From the NCBI RefSeq assembly GCF_002245355.1, contig NZ_NOWF01000001.1:248001-312000 (forward strand): a stretch of 64,000 nucleotides of DNA, in the 5' to 3' direction. The DNA comes from Paludifilum halophilum. Lineage in GTDB: Bacteria > Bacillota > Bacilli > Thermoactinomycetales > DSM-45169. Below are positions 15,867 through 24,508 of the stretch, one piece after another. A program made the translations under genes and the position numbers. Every line of letters starts with the position of its first letter. The stretch's first letter is position 1. The notes below the pieces were generated by a model. It searched no databases, was not told the origin of the DNA, and saw nothing but the letters and a program-made list of their open reading frames with translations.

Positions 15867-16445
15867 TCAATGACGGGAGCCTGCCGTCGGTACCTTGGCC
15901 GAAAGTGACAACGCCTGGGCAATTCCCTCTGCATGGGCTCGGGCTACGTCGGCGATAAAGGAGGAATTGGTTAATTTATTCAAATCCTGTTGCGTATCGA
16001 TAAACAGGTTCTCGGTCAACACCGCAGACATGGCCGTCTCCCGCAGGACATAAAAGTTCGCTCTTTTTTTCCCGCGATCATAGACATCCCACGAGTTTCC
16101 GATCCGGCTCATGATGGCATCGTGGAGGATTCGCCGCCATTCCACAGTGTTTGGAGAAACCGATCCGTCATAGATGAAACTCTCAAATCCGGTTCCGCCA
16201 CCGGCATTGATGTGAATGGAAACAAAATAATCCGCTCCGTTGTTGTTGGCCAATGCCACCCGGTCCGCCAGACTGACATCCGTGTCCGTGGTACGGGTCA
16301 TTAAGATATCGACATGATAGTTGTTCAATAGATAGTCCCGAGTTTTCAACGCAATTTCCAACGTGAAATTTTTCTCTTGATACCCTCCGTTTGTCGCTCC
16401 CGGATCACTGCCGCCGTGCCCCGGATCCAAAACAACCAATGCCAT
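15867..16445 (-). CDS. N-acetylmuramoyl-L-alanine amidase (Amidase_3)
   Basis: Zinc amidase that cleaves the bond between MurNAc and L-alanine in peptidoglycan. The 192-residue protein is almost entirely the catalytic domain. The first zinc histidine is in VLDPGHGGSDPGA at the very N-terminus. The metal-site glutamate segment QEKNFTLEIA, the second histidine in FVSIHINAGG, and TENLFID with the catalytic glutamate follow. There is no signal peptide and no binding repeat, unlike CwlB/CwlC-type enzymes with SPOR or SH3 domains. It may therefore act in the mother cell on release, or be a lone or phage-derived enzyme. The ATG at 16445 follows AGGAGGGA; an in-frame extension to 16505 has no ribosome site. 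Confidence 0.88.
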   Translation of the reverse strand: MALVVLDPGHGGSDPGATNGGYQEKNFTLEIALKTRDYLLNNYHVDILMTRTTDTDVSLADRVALANNNGADYFVSIHINAGGGTGFESFIYDGSVSPNTVEWRRILHDAIMSRIGNSWDVYDRGKKRANFYVLRETAMSAVLTENLFIDTQQDLNKLTNSSFIADVARAHAEGIAQALSLSAKVPTAGSRH

Positions 16446-16550
16446 CGGACATCCCTCCTGTTTTGTGTTCACTAGATAAGAAGGGAAGAGAACGATCAAA
16501 AACAACCCCTGAAGAAAAAAATTCCCCCGAAGGGGAATCTGTCTTTGTTC

Positions 16551-16754
16551 CTATAACAAATCAGTCTCAGATACAGAGACAGATCGGATTTCAAATCGGT
16601 CCAAAGAGCGAAGAATTTTGATCCGTATCTCTTGCTCTGCGTCTTGTTTGTCATGAAACGGTAAGTAACGGGTGTGATAACGAATCTTTGGTTCTATCAA
16701 GGTGAGAAGCTTTTGTTGAGCGGAAGGCTCTTTCTGCTTCGCCTTGACCAGCAA
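16551..16754 (-). CDS. RsoA-like sigma region 2 protein (half of a split sigma factor)
   Basis: A very small protein of about 67 residues. Its centre, PKIRYHTRYLPFHDKQDAEQEIRIKILRSLDRFE, looks like sigma-70 region 2.1-2.2, the part that contacts core RNA polymerase, with no region 4. It follows the region 4 protein at 16775-17320 by 20 bases, the same order as sigO-rsoA in Bacillus subtilis, where two small proteins act together as one sigma factor. The start is uncertain: TTG at 16754 is the first standard start after the upstream stop, but its ribosome site is poor, and an in-frame CTG nine bases earlier fits the AAGG site better. Function is inferred from this pairing. Confidence 0.65.
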   Translation of the reverse strand: MLVKAKQKEPSAQQKLLTLIEPKIRYHTRYLPFHDKQDAEQEIRIKILRSLDRFEIRSVSVSETDLL

Positions 16755-16774
16755 GGGATACAGGAAACCGATCC

Positions 16775-17320
16775 TTATCTCCCTCCCTCCAACGCTTGGC
16801 GCAGGATTTTCACTGCATTGCGATGCGTCTTGGAAATGGCCTGAGGGGTCACCCTCATTTCCTTCGCAATTTCCCTGAATGTCAAGCCTTGCTGATAATG
16901 AAGGTCCAACACCTGACGTTGTTTATCGGTCAGATGTTCACAGGATTGAAATAGGTCGGGGTTCTTCACCTGGGCAAACAAACTTCCTGTCGGCTTTTCA
17001 CGAGCTTTCACACGATCTTTCAACGTTTCCGCTGAACCTTCTTCTATCGGTTGATCCAGAATCAAGGGCATTTGAAATTGATCTTTTTTCTGCTTTTGAA
17101 TTTTGTCACGAGCGGCGTGCTGAATGACTTTGGAAATGTAGCTCCACCATTGCACTTCCACGCAGAACTCCCGGAACGACTGTTCGAGTTCTCTCTTTTT
17201 TGCGAGAGACTGCCGAGCTTCCATTTGTAACCGTCGATGGGAAGGATCTTGGTAAAACCCTCGAATCAAACGGTCGGAGAAGCCTTTTTTCCTCGCCGGA
17301 TTTCCAAAGTTCTTTCGCAC
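16775..17320 (-). CDS. SigO-like sigma factor subunit (region 4)
   Basis: A 181-residue protein with a sigma region 4 helix-turn-helix at the C-terminus: LTDKQRQVLDLHYQQGLTFREIAKEMRVTPQAISKTHRNAVKIL, expected to bind the -35 element. The N-terminal half is basic and helical (EVQWWSYISKVIQHAARDKIQKQKK) and lacks a full region 2. Length and layout match Bacillus SigO (YvrI), which needs RsoA to work; the following gene is an RsoA-like candidate. The GTG start follows GGGGAGGCGG. The promoter at 17353-17381 looks SigA-dependent. Target genes are unknown. Confidence 0.75.
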   Translation of the reverse strand: MRKNFGNPARKKGFSDRLIRGFYQDPSHRRLQMEARQSLAKKRELEQSFREFCVEVQWWSYISKVIQHAARDKIQKQKKDQFQMPLILDQPIEEGSAETLKDRVKAREKPTGSLFAQVKNPDLFQSCEHLTDKQRQVLDLHYQQGLTFREIAKEMRVTPQAISKTHRNAVKILRQALEGGR

Positions 17321-17352
17321 GGATCCGCCTCCCCTATAGAGTTGTCCATTTT

Positions 17353-17381
17353 ATTATATATTTGATCGAAAATTCCTTCAA
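17353..17381 (-). promoter_or_regulatory. SigA-type promoter of the split sigma operon
   Basis: Minus-strand -35 TTGAAG (17376-17381), 17-base spacer, -10 TATAAT (17353-17358), about 33 bases before the GTG start at 17320. Confidence 0.65.
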
Positions 17382-17441
17382 GAATTGACATTTCATCTTA
17401 TCGGACAGTCGACGAGATTCCGTAGGAATCCGCTCTGTAAG

Positions 17442-17467
17442 AAAAAAACGCCATAGCATTGTGGCGT
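17442..17467 (-). terminator. Intrinsic terminator after the rifampin phosphotransferase gene
   Basis: Minus-strand stem ACGCCA / TGGCGT with an 8-base loop, followed by seven T. It lies about 50 bases beyond the stop at 17516. Confidence 0.85.
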
Positions 17468-17515
17468 CCCTTCCAATCTTCCCGACGGATGGAATCCGTT
17501 TTCCCACTGCAAAAG

Positions 17516-20146
17516 TTACAGCAATTCTACATAACCTTCTGTTCCGTTCACGCGGATTCGTTGCCCGTCCTTGATCCGGTTCGTGGCGTTTTCCACCCCG
17601 ACTACCGCCGGAAGGCCGTATTCACGGGCAATCACGGAGCCGTGGGTCATGAGCCCGCCCACTTCCGTCACCAAGCCTTTGATCGATACAAACAGGGGTG
17701 TCCAGCTGGGGTCGGTCGAGTTGGTAACCAGGATGTCTCCCTCCTCAATATCGGCCTCCTCCATCTTGTGAACAACACGGGCGCGTCCTTCGATGACGCC
17801 GGAGGAGACGGGGTTGCCCGGCAATGCACCTTCGGGAAGGTCGGCGTTGTCGTATTCGCCAAACAGAAGCTCGCCTTCGGACGTAATCAACCTCGGCGGT
17901 GTCAGCTTTTTATGGGTTGCGTACGCTTCTTTTCGCTCGTCGATGATCCGATGATCTACCCGGCAGGTGCGGATCACCTCCCGTAATTCCTCAAAGGAGA
18001 GATAGTAGGTGTCCTCCTTCTTCCGAAGGACCCCCTCTTGCACCAGTTTGGAGGCTTCCCTCATCAAGGCCTGTTTATAAAGGAAATAGCGCCGGATCCA
18101 CAGATACTTGGGATACTCCCGGAAGCCGATAAAATGACGCAAGCGGCGGATCATCCGCTCGGTTTTTTTCGCTTTTCGGCTTCCCCCCGGTAATTGCTTC
18201 AGGCGACCTAACAGCTCCCGCTCCTTCTCTTCGGCGTTGCGCCGTCCCTCTTCAAATTTCGCCCTGCTCGCCCCCGGTTCAAAATTTTGGATGTTGCTGA
18301 GGATCATGGGGATAAGGGCGGTCGGCTGTTCGCTCCACCGGGGCTTGGTAATATCGATCTCCCCGGGGCAACGCATGCCGTATTTGTCAAGGTACGCTTT
18401 CAAAGCTTCGCTGACCGCTTCGCCCCCTTCCAGTCGGCCCAGATCCGCAAACAGGGTCTCATCCTCGGCCTCTTTCTCCAGATAGGCCCACACCTCCGGA
18501 TAGGGCCGGACCGCATCGGCCACATCCAACAGGGCCAGCCCCATTTCCGAGGTGACGTTGTTCGGTACCGATTGGGAAAGGGTGTCGGCGGCGTTCTTTT
18601 CTCCCAGCCATTTTTCCATCTTGCGGTTGATCCAGTTCGCCGCATACATACCGACCATGACGACTCCCATGCCCCGGGGATCATATAAGATTTTGGTAAA
18701 CCTCTGATGATCCGCCTGGATGAAGGCTAATAAATCATCTCCGGAAACGGCTTGGATCTGATCCTCCAGCTCTTCCAGGGACGCGTCGTTTTGGGAGATG
18801 ATTTGTTGTATGACGGCAGGATTGTTCTCGCGATAGATCTTCAGGCTTTGCAACAGCATGGACCAGGGAGACATTCCCTCCCGAGTCAATGTGAAGACTC
18901 GTTTACCCCGGGGCAAGGATTTGATAAAAATTTTCTGTTGAATCAGGTTCCTGAGTGCGTTCGTCATCAGAGGATCGTTTTTACCCGTCATCGCCAGTGC
19001 CATCTTTCGTGCGATGGGCGAGGCCAAATCGTGACTGATATCGATAAACAGTCTGCCCCCCGCTTGATGGATGGGGAAATCATTCGATATCATCCGAAGG
19101 AAGGACATTCCCAAGGGCAGGATCACGTCAGTCATCATCTGCTGATGGCCGAAGGACATATAAACCCGGTTTCGTCCATCGTTTCCCTCCGGGATAGGAT
19201 ATAAGGTGGTGATGGGCCGGCTCTGCACGATAAACAACGTATCGTCAACCAGGCACCATTCGATGTCCTGCGGGCACTCAAAATAAGACTCGATTTTTCG
19301 GCCCATGCGCTCCAATTGCAAAATCTGCCCGTCCGTCAGCGTCTGTTCGTTCTGCCGGTCGGGCTCGATTTCTCGCTTCTCCGTGCCGCCTGCTTGTAAG
19401 GGCTCGATGGCCACTTTCTTGGGGGCGACCGTCTTCTCAACAATCGTTCCCTCCCGCACTTTGTAGTTGTCCGCCGACACCATCCCGGAGACGAGAGCCT
19501 CCCCCAGTCCAAAGCTGGCATCGATAGACAATACCTTTCGGTTGGAGGTGACGGGATCGGCTGTGAACAATATCCCGGAGATTTGCGGAAAAACCATCCG
19601 CTGAACGACTACCGACAGGTAGACCTTCCGATGATCAAATCCGTTTTGCATGCGGTAGATGACCGCCCGATCGGTAAAGAGCGATGCCCAGCACTGACGG
19701 ATATGCTCCAAGATGGCTTCTCTGCCTGTGATGTTTAAGTACGTATCCTGCTGGCCGGCAAAAGAGGCATGAGGGAGATCTTCTGCTGTCGCACTGGAAC
19801 GGATCGCATAGGCGTGCTCCTTACCAATATCTGAGAGATGGCGAATGATTTCTTCTTCAATATCCTGGGGAACCGCTGTTTCTTCGATAACCCTGCGGAT
19901 GTCATTGCTGATTTCATAAATTTGTTCTCGATTCTCCGTATTCTGCATGGATAGTCGATTCAGTAAAGATTGAAATCTTTCATGATGCCTCAGGGTTCGT
20001 TGAAAAGCCTCAGTGGTGACGCAAAACCCCTCCGGTACTCGGATTCCCTCAATCCTGGACAGCTCTCCCAAATGGAGACCTTTTCCCCCGACCAGCATGA
20101 GCTTTGTTTGGTCGATCTCCTGAAAATCCAGTACATAGGAACCCAT
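17516..20146 (-). CDS. rph: Rifampin phosphotransferase (RPH), PEP-synthase-like
   Basis: An 876-residue enzyme of the PEP-synthase/rifampin phosphotransferase family, which inactivates rifamycins by transferring a phosphate from ATP. The order is an ATP-grasp domain (residues 1 to about 320, with GGKGLHLGEL and YAIRSSATAEDLPHASFAGQQ), a long central antibiotic-binding domain, and a C-terminal swivelling histidine domain with VTEVGGLMTHGSVIAREYG. The catalytic histidine is near residue 835. The N-terminus and length match Listeria RPH better than true PEP synthase. The ATG at 20146 follows AAAGGGGG. It lies directly after, and probably in one transcript with, the TetR gene, which likely controls it. 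Central metabolic PEP synthesis is a less likely alternative. Confidence 0.85.
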   Translation of the reverse strand: MGSYVLDFQEIDQTKLMLVGGKGLHLGELSRIEGIRVPEGFCVTTEAFQRTLRHHERFQSLLNRLSMQNTENREQIYEISNDIRRVIEETAVPQDIEEEIIRHLSDIGKEHAYAIRSSATAEDLPHASFAGQQDTYLNITGREAILEHIRQCWASLFTDRAVIYRMQNGFDHRKVYLSVVVQRMVFPQISGILFTADPVTSNRKVLSIDASFGLGEALVSGMVSADNYKVREGTIVEKTVAPKKVAIEPLQAGGTEKREIEPDRQNEQTLTDGQILQLERMGRKIESYFECPQDIEWCLVDDTLFIVQSRPITTLYPIPEGNDGRNRVYMSFGHQQMMTDVILPLGMSFLRMISNDFPIHQAGGRLFIDISHDLASPIARKMALAMTGKNDPLMTNALRNLIQQKIFIKSLPRGKRVFTLTREGMSPWSMLLQSLKIYRENNPAVIQQIISQNDASLEELEDQIQAVSGDDLLAFIQADHQRFTKILYDPRGMGVVMVGMYAANWINRKMEKWLGEKNAADTLSQSVPNNVTSEMGLALLDVADAVRPYPEVWAYLEKEAEDETLFADLGRLEGGEAVSEALKAYLDKYGMRCPGEIDITKPRWSEQPTALIPMILSNIQNFEPGASRAKFEEGRRNAEEKERELLGRLKQLPGGSRKAKKTERMIRRLRHFIGFREYPKYLWIRRYFLYKQALMREASKLVQEGVLRKKEDTYYLSFEELREVIRTCRVDHRIIDERKEAYATHKKLTPPRLITSEGELLFGEYDNADLPEGALPGNPVSSGVIEGRARVVHKMEEADIEEGDILVTNSTDPSWTPLFVSIKGLVTEVGGLMTHGSVIAREYGLPAVVGVENATNRIKDGQRIRVNGTEGYVELL

Positions 20147-20174
20147 ACGGATTTCCCCCTTTACCTCATCCGCT

Positions 20175-20786
20175 TTATCCTTCGATTCCATATCGAATCA
20201 TATCCAAAAAGCGTTTCCTCTCCTTAAGCAGATGCTGATAAACCGAATCCTCCAACGATTTTTCATCCGTCATCTCCGACAAATACTTCTCTCCCAAACC
20301 ATCCAATGTCATCTGTATCAGTTGGTAAGCTTCTTCACGATCCACCCCTTCTCGAAGAGGGACTTTTTCAAACAACTGTCTCCAGATCCGATCCCTTTGA
20401 GCCATCAGCTCGCCATACTTTTTATCCACATCTTCCTTCAATTGATCCGGTGTCGAGAGAAAAGCCTCCATCATCATTTTGTATACGTCGGGATGCCTTT
20501 TTAGATAATCCATTTTGATCAGACTGATTTTTTCTTTCGCCTCGAAAAAATCCTCATGTTCTAGGAGATCATCAACACGAAGCTCCGCTTTTATATTTTC
20601 AAGACATCGATCCAAAATCGAGAAATACAGATCCTTCTTACTCTTAAAATGATGAAAGATCAGGGCCTTGGAGATACCGGCCGCCTCGGCCAGCATCGCG
20701 GTCGAGGCCTTTTCATACCCGTGACGGGCGAAGACCGCCAAGCAGACGTCCATGATCTGTTCTTTTTCATACAGTTGTAAAGGCAA
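20175..20786 (-). CDS. TetR-family regulator upstream of rifampin phosphotransferase
   Basis: A 203-residue TetR/AcrR repressor. The DNA-binding domain reads IMDVCLAVFARHGYEKAST, then MLAEAAGISKALIFHHFKSKKDLY. The C-terminal domain is helical and unassigned. TTG at 20786 is used because GGAGTGG precedes it by a short gap and it is the first start after the promoter. The stop lies about 30 bases before the phosphotransferase start, so the pair is co-transcribed. Two related 14-bp palindromes at its own promoter suggest autoregulation; the inducer may be a rifamycin-like compound or another drug. Confidence 0.88.
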   Translation of the reverse strand: MPLQLYEKEQIMDVCLAVFARHGYEKASTAMLAEAAGISKALIFHHFKSKKDLYFSILDRCLENIKAELRVDDLLEHEDFFEAKEKISLIKMDYLKRHPDVYKMMMEAFLSTPDQLKEDVDKKYGELMAQRDRIWRQLFEKVPLREGVDREEAYQLIQMTLDGLGEKYLSEMTDEKSLEDSVYQHLLKERKRFLDMIRYGIEG

Positions 20787-20813
20787 GAGCCACTCCGACC
20801 CCTTTCATTATGA

Positions 20814-20862
20814 TGACCATTCGGTTAGCAACTACTATAGTATATGCTGACTGATCGGTCAA
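20814..20862 (-). promoter_or_regulatory. Promoter with two TetR-type operators
   Basis: Minus-strand -35 TTGACC (20857-20862), 17-base spacer, -10 TATAGT (20834-20839). One palindrome, TGACTGATCGGTCA (20848-20861), overlaps the -35; a related one, TGACCATTCGGTTA (20814-20827), lies just after the -10. Two such sites bracketing a promoter are typical of drug-responsive TetR repressors. Confidence 0.72.
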
Positions 20863-20906
20863 TATATTTTTCAAAGTCATAACCCCATCACTGGAGTAGA
20901 TGGCCC

Positions 20907-20961
20907 CCGACCGAAGAAACCCTAACCTGCTGTCAGGTTAGGGTTTCTTCGGTCGGTTTTT
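20907..20961 (+). terminator. Long perfect hairpin with plus-strand T-tract
   Basis: A 23-bp perfect stem (20907-20929 with 20934-20956) and 4-base loop, followed by TTTTT on the plus strand. No plus-strand gene precedes it. It lies between the SDR stop (minus strand) and the TetR promoter and may isolate the two. The inner part CCCTAACC/GGTTAGGG recurs at 25665-25706. Confidence 0.65.
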
Positions 20962-20968
20962 ACTTCAC

Positions 20969-21844
20969 TCATTCTTTCAAAATATTCTCTTCAAAATACT
21001 GACCCCAATCGGGCCGTCTTCCATCGATATCTTTAAATCCGTATTCGCGGGATAGTTCCCAAGAACTCAGGGCTTTACCCGTCTTTTCATGGACGTTCGG
21101 ATCACAGCCCAAAGCCACAATCGCTCTCCCTACAAAATAAGGCGTTTCCGAAGCGATAAAATGTGGCTCTTTTTTGGCTCCCTCTTGCCAATTCTCTTCC
21201 GTTACACCGAATAAATCCAGCATGGCTTCTGAACGCAAAAAGCCGGGGCTGACCGCGACGGCGGTTACATGATCCTCTTTCAGCTCGTGTGACATCGCCT
21301 GAGCCAAGTGAATCACCGAAATCTTTGCCAGGCTGTAGAACAGATTTCCCCGATATTGATAGCCGGTCCCGTCTGTGATTTCCACAACAAGACCTTTCCG
21401 GTTTTGAACCATGAGAGGGACTCCGTAATGACTGGTTATCATGTGGGAATGTACAGCTTGGTTCTGCATGAGAAGTCCATGATCCAGATTGTGTTTCCAA
21501 AAAGAAGTTTGCCATTCGGTAAGAAGATCACCTCCCCAAACATCATTCACCAGAATATCCAATTGTCCATTTTGCTCCTTTTCAACCTTTCGAAAGAATG
21601 CTTTGACCTCTTCTTGATCCGTGTGGTCCACTCTGACAGCAATCCCGTTCCCCCCTCGTTGAGTAACCCGTTCAGCCGTTTCATCAATCGTTTCCGGTCT
21701 TCCCATCGGAGACGGGTTCTCTTTTGTACTCCGTCCCGTAACATAAACTGTTGCCCCCGCTTCTCCGAGCATCACGGCAATCCCACGTCCCGCTCCCCGG
21801 GTTGCACCGGCTACCACAGCCACTTTTCCGTCCAAGGGTTTCAT
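20969..21844 (-). CDS. Short-chain dehydrogenase/reductase
   Basis: An SDR of 291 residues with unknown substrate. The cofactor motif is VAGATRGAGRGIAVML, and the catalytic pair is in FYSLAKISV (YxxxK). The usual NNAG motif is replaced by NDVWGGD, and the catalytic serine position reads EITDGTG. This places it in the divergent group that keeps the fold with altered motifs. The C-terminus is longer than in classical SDRs (ELSREYGFKDIDGRRPDWGQYF). The ATG at 21844 is nine bases after AAAGGAG; a second ATG at 21853 is too close. It is divergent from a YafY-type regulator, with a perfect palindrome between them, so it is probably that regulator's target. Confidence 0.85.
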   Translation of the reverse strand: MKPLDGKVAVVAGATRGAGRGIAVMLGEAGATVYVTGRSTKENPSPMGRPETIDETAERVTQRGGNGIAVRVDHTDQEEVKAFFRKVEKEQNGQLDILVNDVWGGDLLTEWQTSFWKHNLDHGLLMQNQAVHSHMITSHYGVPLMVQNRKGLVVEITDGTGYQYRGNLFYSLAKISVIHLAQAMSHELKEDHVTAVAVSPGFLRSEAMLDLFGVTEENWQEGAKKEPHFIASETPYFVGRAIVALGCDPNVHEKTGKALSSWELSREYGFKDIDGRRPDWGQYFEENILKE

Positions 21845-21884
21845 CGGTTCCATCTCCTTTCATCTTTTCAATGAAAGGATACAA

Positions 21885-21917
21885 TATGGAATATGACATC
21901 CATTGTCATATTCCATA
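21885..21917. promoter_or_regulatory. Perfect 14-bp inverted repeat between divergent SDR and YafY genes
   Basis: Arms TATGGAATATGACA and TGTCATATTCCATA flank a 5-base gap in the divergent promoter region. This is the expected form of an operator for the adjacent helix-turn-helix regulator. Confidence 0.7.
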
Positions 21918-21951
21918 AACGGGGCTCCCCCTTCGTTAAAGGATGATGGTC

Positions 21952-22901
21952 ATGAGAGCCGACAGGTTGTTAAATATGATGATTTTGCTGCAAAACAGGG
22001 GAAAGATGACTGCCGGGGAATTGGCGGACGAATTAGAGGTGTCAAAAAGAACCATATTTCGGGACATGGACGCTTTGAGTTTAGCAGGAGTCCCCATCAT
22101 TTCCGAAAGAGGAAAAGGCGGGGGATGGCGCTTATTGGATCATTTTCGCAATCAGTTAAGTGGAATGACCTCGGACGATATCCAATCCCTATTTATTGTC
22201 CCGTCGGAGCCATTGTTGAACGATTTGGGATTGAATCGCCAGTCATTGGATACCCGACAAAAACTACTGGCATCGATTCCGGTACATGACAAAGATCAGG
22301 CCAAAAGGATCTGGGAAAGAATTCATATCGATACAAGCAACTGGAGAGAGTCCAAGAAAAAAGCCGACTTTTTCAAAACGATACAGCAGGCCGTATGGGA
22401 AGACAAAAAACTTGAGATTGTATATAAAAGGGCAGACGGTGGTCGAAGTGAACGAATCGTTGAACCGTTGGGATTGGTCGCCATGGGCGAAAAGTGGTAT
22501 CTCGCGGCTTCCACCGACGGAGGCATGCGTAATTACAGAGTGTCCCGGATAGAATTGGCAAAAATCAAAAATGAGACATTCGACAGGCCTGATGCATTCA
22601 ATTTGGCCGTGTACTGGGATCAGTCAAAGGCTGATTTTATACAAAGTCTGCCTGAATTTCAGGTAGAGGTAACCCGGAAATTATCAACAAAATTCATTTC
22701 ACCGGTCGGTTTGTCCGAATGGTTCGTACGGATCATCCCGGTAATGAATGGATTCCCGCCATTTTGGTTTTTCATCACGAGCAGGAAGCGATCGAATATA
22801 TATTAGGTTTCGGTGACAAAATGAAAATCGTGGAACCCAGTAACCTTGTTGAAAAAGTAGTATCAAAGGCCAAATCGGTCATTCATTTTTATGATCAGTA
22901 A
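21952..22901 (+). pseudogene. YafY/WYL-domain transcriptional regulator, frameshifted near the C-terminus
   Basis: An N-terminal HTH_11-type domain (MRADRLLNMMILLQNRG, then LEVSKRTIFRDMDAL) and a WYL ligand-sensing domain (VEPLGLVAMGEKWYLAA) are read in one frame to about 22690. The expected family ending (IHFTGRFVRMVR, then HHEQEAIEYILGFGDKMKIVEP) continues in another frame to the stop at 22901. Adding one A to the AAAA run at 22689-22692 restores a continuous protein of about 316 residues. This is either a real one-base deletion or a homopolymer sequencing error. Without the repair the protein ends at 22806 with an unrelated tail. ATG at 21952 follows AAAGG; an ATG at 21943 is the alternative. 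Confidence 0.8.
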
Positions 22902-22926
22902 TGGATGATTTGGAATGGAGCATATA

Positions 22927-22951
22927 AAAAAGGCCCGCTACGGGCCTTTTT
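22927..22951. terminator. Bidirectional terminator between convergent genes
   Basis: Perfect 11-bp stem AAAAAGGCCCG / CGGGCCTTTTT with a 3-base loop, T-rich on both strands. It serves the YafY gene (plus) and the transporter (minus). Confidence 0.9.
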
Positions 22952-22971
22952 ACGCCGGCAGGTATATAGAA

Positions 22972-24432
22972 TCAGCTTTCAGTAACTGTCCGGTTGGTTT
23001 CCTTCGTCCTTGTTTGTTCAGGATCATCCTCTGTCTCGGGATGGGAATGTTTGATAAAGAAGGCTAATACGAGACCGACGATCGAGGTAATGCCGGCAAC
23101 AACAAACGATACGTTGACACCATGAACAAGCCCGTTCACACCTTTTTCAGGCTGTACATTGTTGATCATGACCGTTACGAGTAAGGCCGTTCCAACAGCA
23201 CCTGATATTTGGCGCATCGTATTGTTCATCGCGGTTCCGTGAGGAATCAAATCCTTTGGCAGCTGATTTAAGCCGGCTGTTGTCACTGGCATCATGACCA
23301 TGGCGATGCCTAGCATTCTGATCGCATTCACCACTGCTAAATAAGTAAAAGTCGTCTGAGCCGTGAGAATGGCGAACATAAATGTTGTAATGGTGACGAT
23401 AAATAATCCAATAATCGCTAGCCATTTGGCGCCAAACTGATCAAAGAGCCGCCCGGTAATGGGGTTCATCATTCCCATTAAAAGAGCACCTGGTAACAGC
23501 ATTAATCCGGATTCAAACGCTGTAAAACCGAGCATATTTTGCATGAGTAACGGTAAAACCGTTGCCGACCCAATCATAGCCATAAATACGACCATACCGA
23601 GGGCTGTTGTTAAGGTGAACATTTTATATTTAAATACCCGGAATTCGAGGATGGGTTGTTCTAATTTCAACTGCCTCCATATAAACCAAAAAAGAGAAAC
23701 CGCACCGACAATCATGGATGTTGTGACTTCTTCACTCGCCCATCCATCATTACCTGCAATGCTAAATCCATATAACAAGCCGCCAAACCCTAAGGAAGAA
23801 AGGATAATCGAAAAGGCATCAACCTTCGGGTTTGTCTGTTTGGTTACATTGATGAGAATGAAATAAGCGATAATAAAGTCAATGACAACGATGGGAAAGA
23901 TGACATAAAATAAGCTTCTCCACGGAAAATGTTCGACAAGCCAACCGGATAAAGTCGGGCCGATCGCTGGTGCGAAAGCGATGACTAACCCAAACATCCC
24001 CATCGCTGTTCCCCGTTTTTCAACAGGAAAGATCAACATCAGTATCGTTTGCATCAATGGCATAATAATACCCGCCCCAGCGGCTTGAGTGATTCTACCA
24101 ACCATTAAGAACAGGAAATTCGGTGCAACGGCACAAATGAGCGTACCTGCAGCAAACAAACCCATTGCTGTAAGAAACAGGCCTCTTGTTGTAAAACGGC
24201 CGATCAAAAATGCCGTAACTGGGATCATAATCCCATTGACCAGCATGAAAATCGATGTCAGCCACTGGGCCGTATTCGCTTCCAGATGCAAATCCTCCAT
24301 AATGTGGGGTAATGCGGTCGCTAAAAGTGTCTGATTCAGAATAGCTGAAAAAGCTCCCGAAATTAATACAATCATGAGGGGAATCTTATTGAAGGTTTCT
24401 TCAGATTGTGTTGGTTTCTGACTCCAAACCAT
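22972..24432 (-). CDS. MFS drug-efflux transporter, DHA2 (EmrB/QacA/LmrB) family
   Basis: A 486-residue integral membrane protein with about 14 hydrophobic segments. Family motifs are visible: LNQTLLATALPHIMEDL in the first segment and AGAGIIMPLMQTILMLIFPVEKRGTAMGMFG (motif C-like, AFAPAIGPTLSGWLVEHFPWRSLF). Such pumps export toxic compounds by proton antiport. The ATG at 24432 (MVWSQKPTQ) follows AAGGAAG; an in-frame extension to 24489 has no good site. Codon use is visibly more AT-rich than the neighbouring operons, and the low-GC stretch continues beyond the gene, consistent with transfer. A short inverted repeat upstream could bind a regulator, but no regulator is adjacent. Confidence 0.9.
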   Translation of the reverse strand: MVWSQKPTQSEETFNKIPLMIVLISGAFSAILNQTLLATALPHIMEDLHLEANTAQWLTSIFMLVNGIMIPVTAFLIGRFTTRGLFLTAMGLFAAGTLICAVAPNFLFLMVGRITQAAGAGIIMPLMQTILMLIFPVEKRGTAMGMFGLVIAFAPAIGPTLSGWLVEHFPWRSLFYVIFPIVVIDFIIAYFILINVTKQTNPKVDAFSIILSSLGFGGLLYGFSIAGNDGWASEEVTTSMIVGAVSLFWFIWRQLKLEQPILEFRVFKYKMFTLTTALGMVVFMAMIGSATVLPLLMQNMLGFTAFESGLMLLPGALLMGMMNPITGRLFDQFGAKWLAIIGLFIVTITTFMFAILTAQTTFTYLAVVNAIRMLGIAMVMMPVTTAGLNQLPKDLIPHGTAMNNTMRQISGAVGTALLVTVMINNVQPEKGVNGLVHGVNVSFVVAGITSIVGLVLAFFIKHSHPETEDDPEQTRTKETNRTVTES

Positions 24433-24481
24433 ATTCTTCCTTCCTTCTTCCTTAAAATCAATGTAGTTTATCGATACCACA

Positions 24482-24508
24482 GCAAACATTTTTTATGAAA
24501 AAGTTTGC
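24482..24508. promoter_or_regulatory. Inverted repeat upstream of the efflux gene
   Basis: GCAAAC with a T-run and its complement A-run with GTTTGC form an 11-bp imperfect dyad, 50 to 76 bases before the transporter start. It is a candidate operator; no protein is assigned. Confidence 0.35.

Noticed and set aside
19736-19745. TACGTATC inside the rifampin phosphotransferase gene, similar to the TetR-regulon core
   Set aside because: Only half of the palindrome matches, and it lies in coding sequence far from a promoter.
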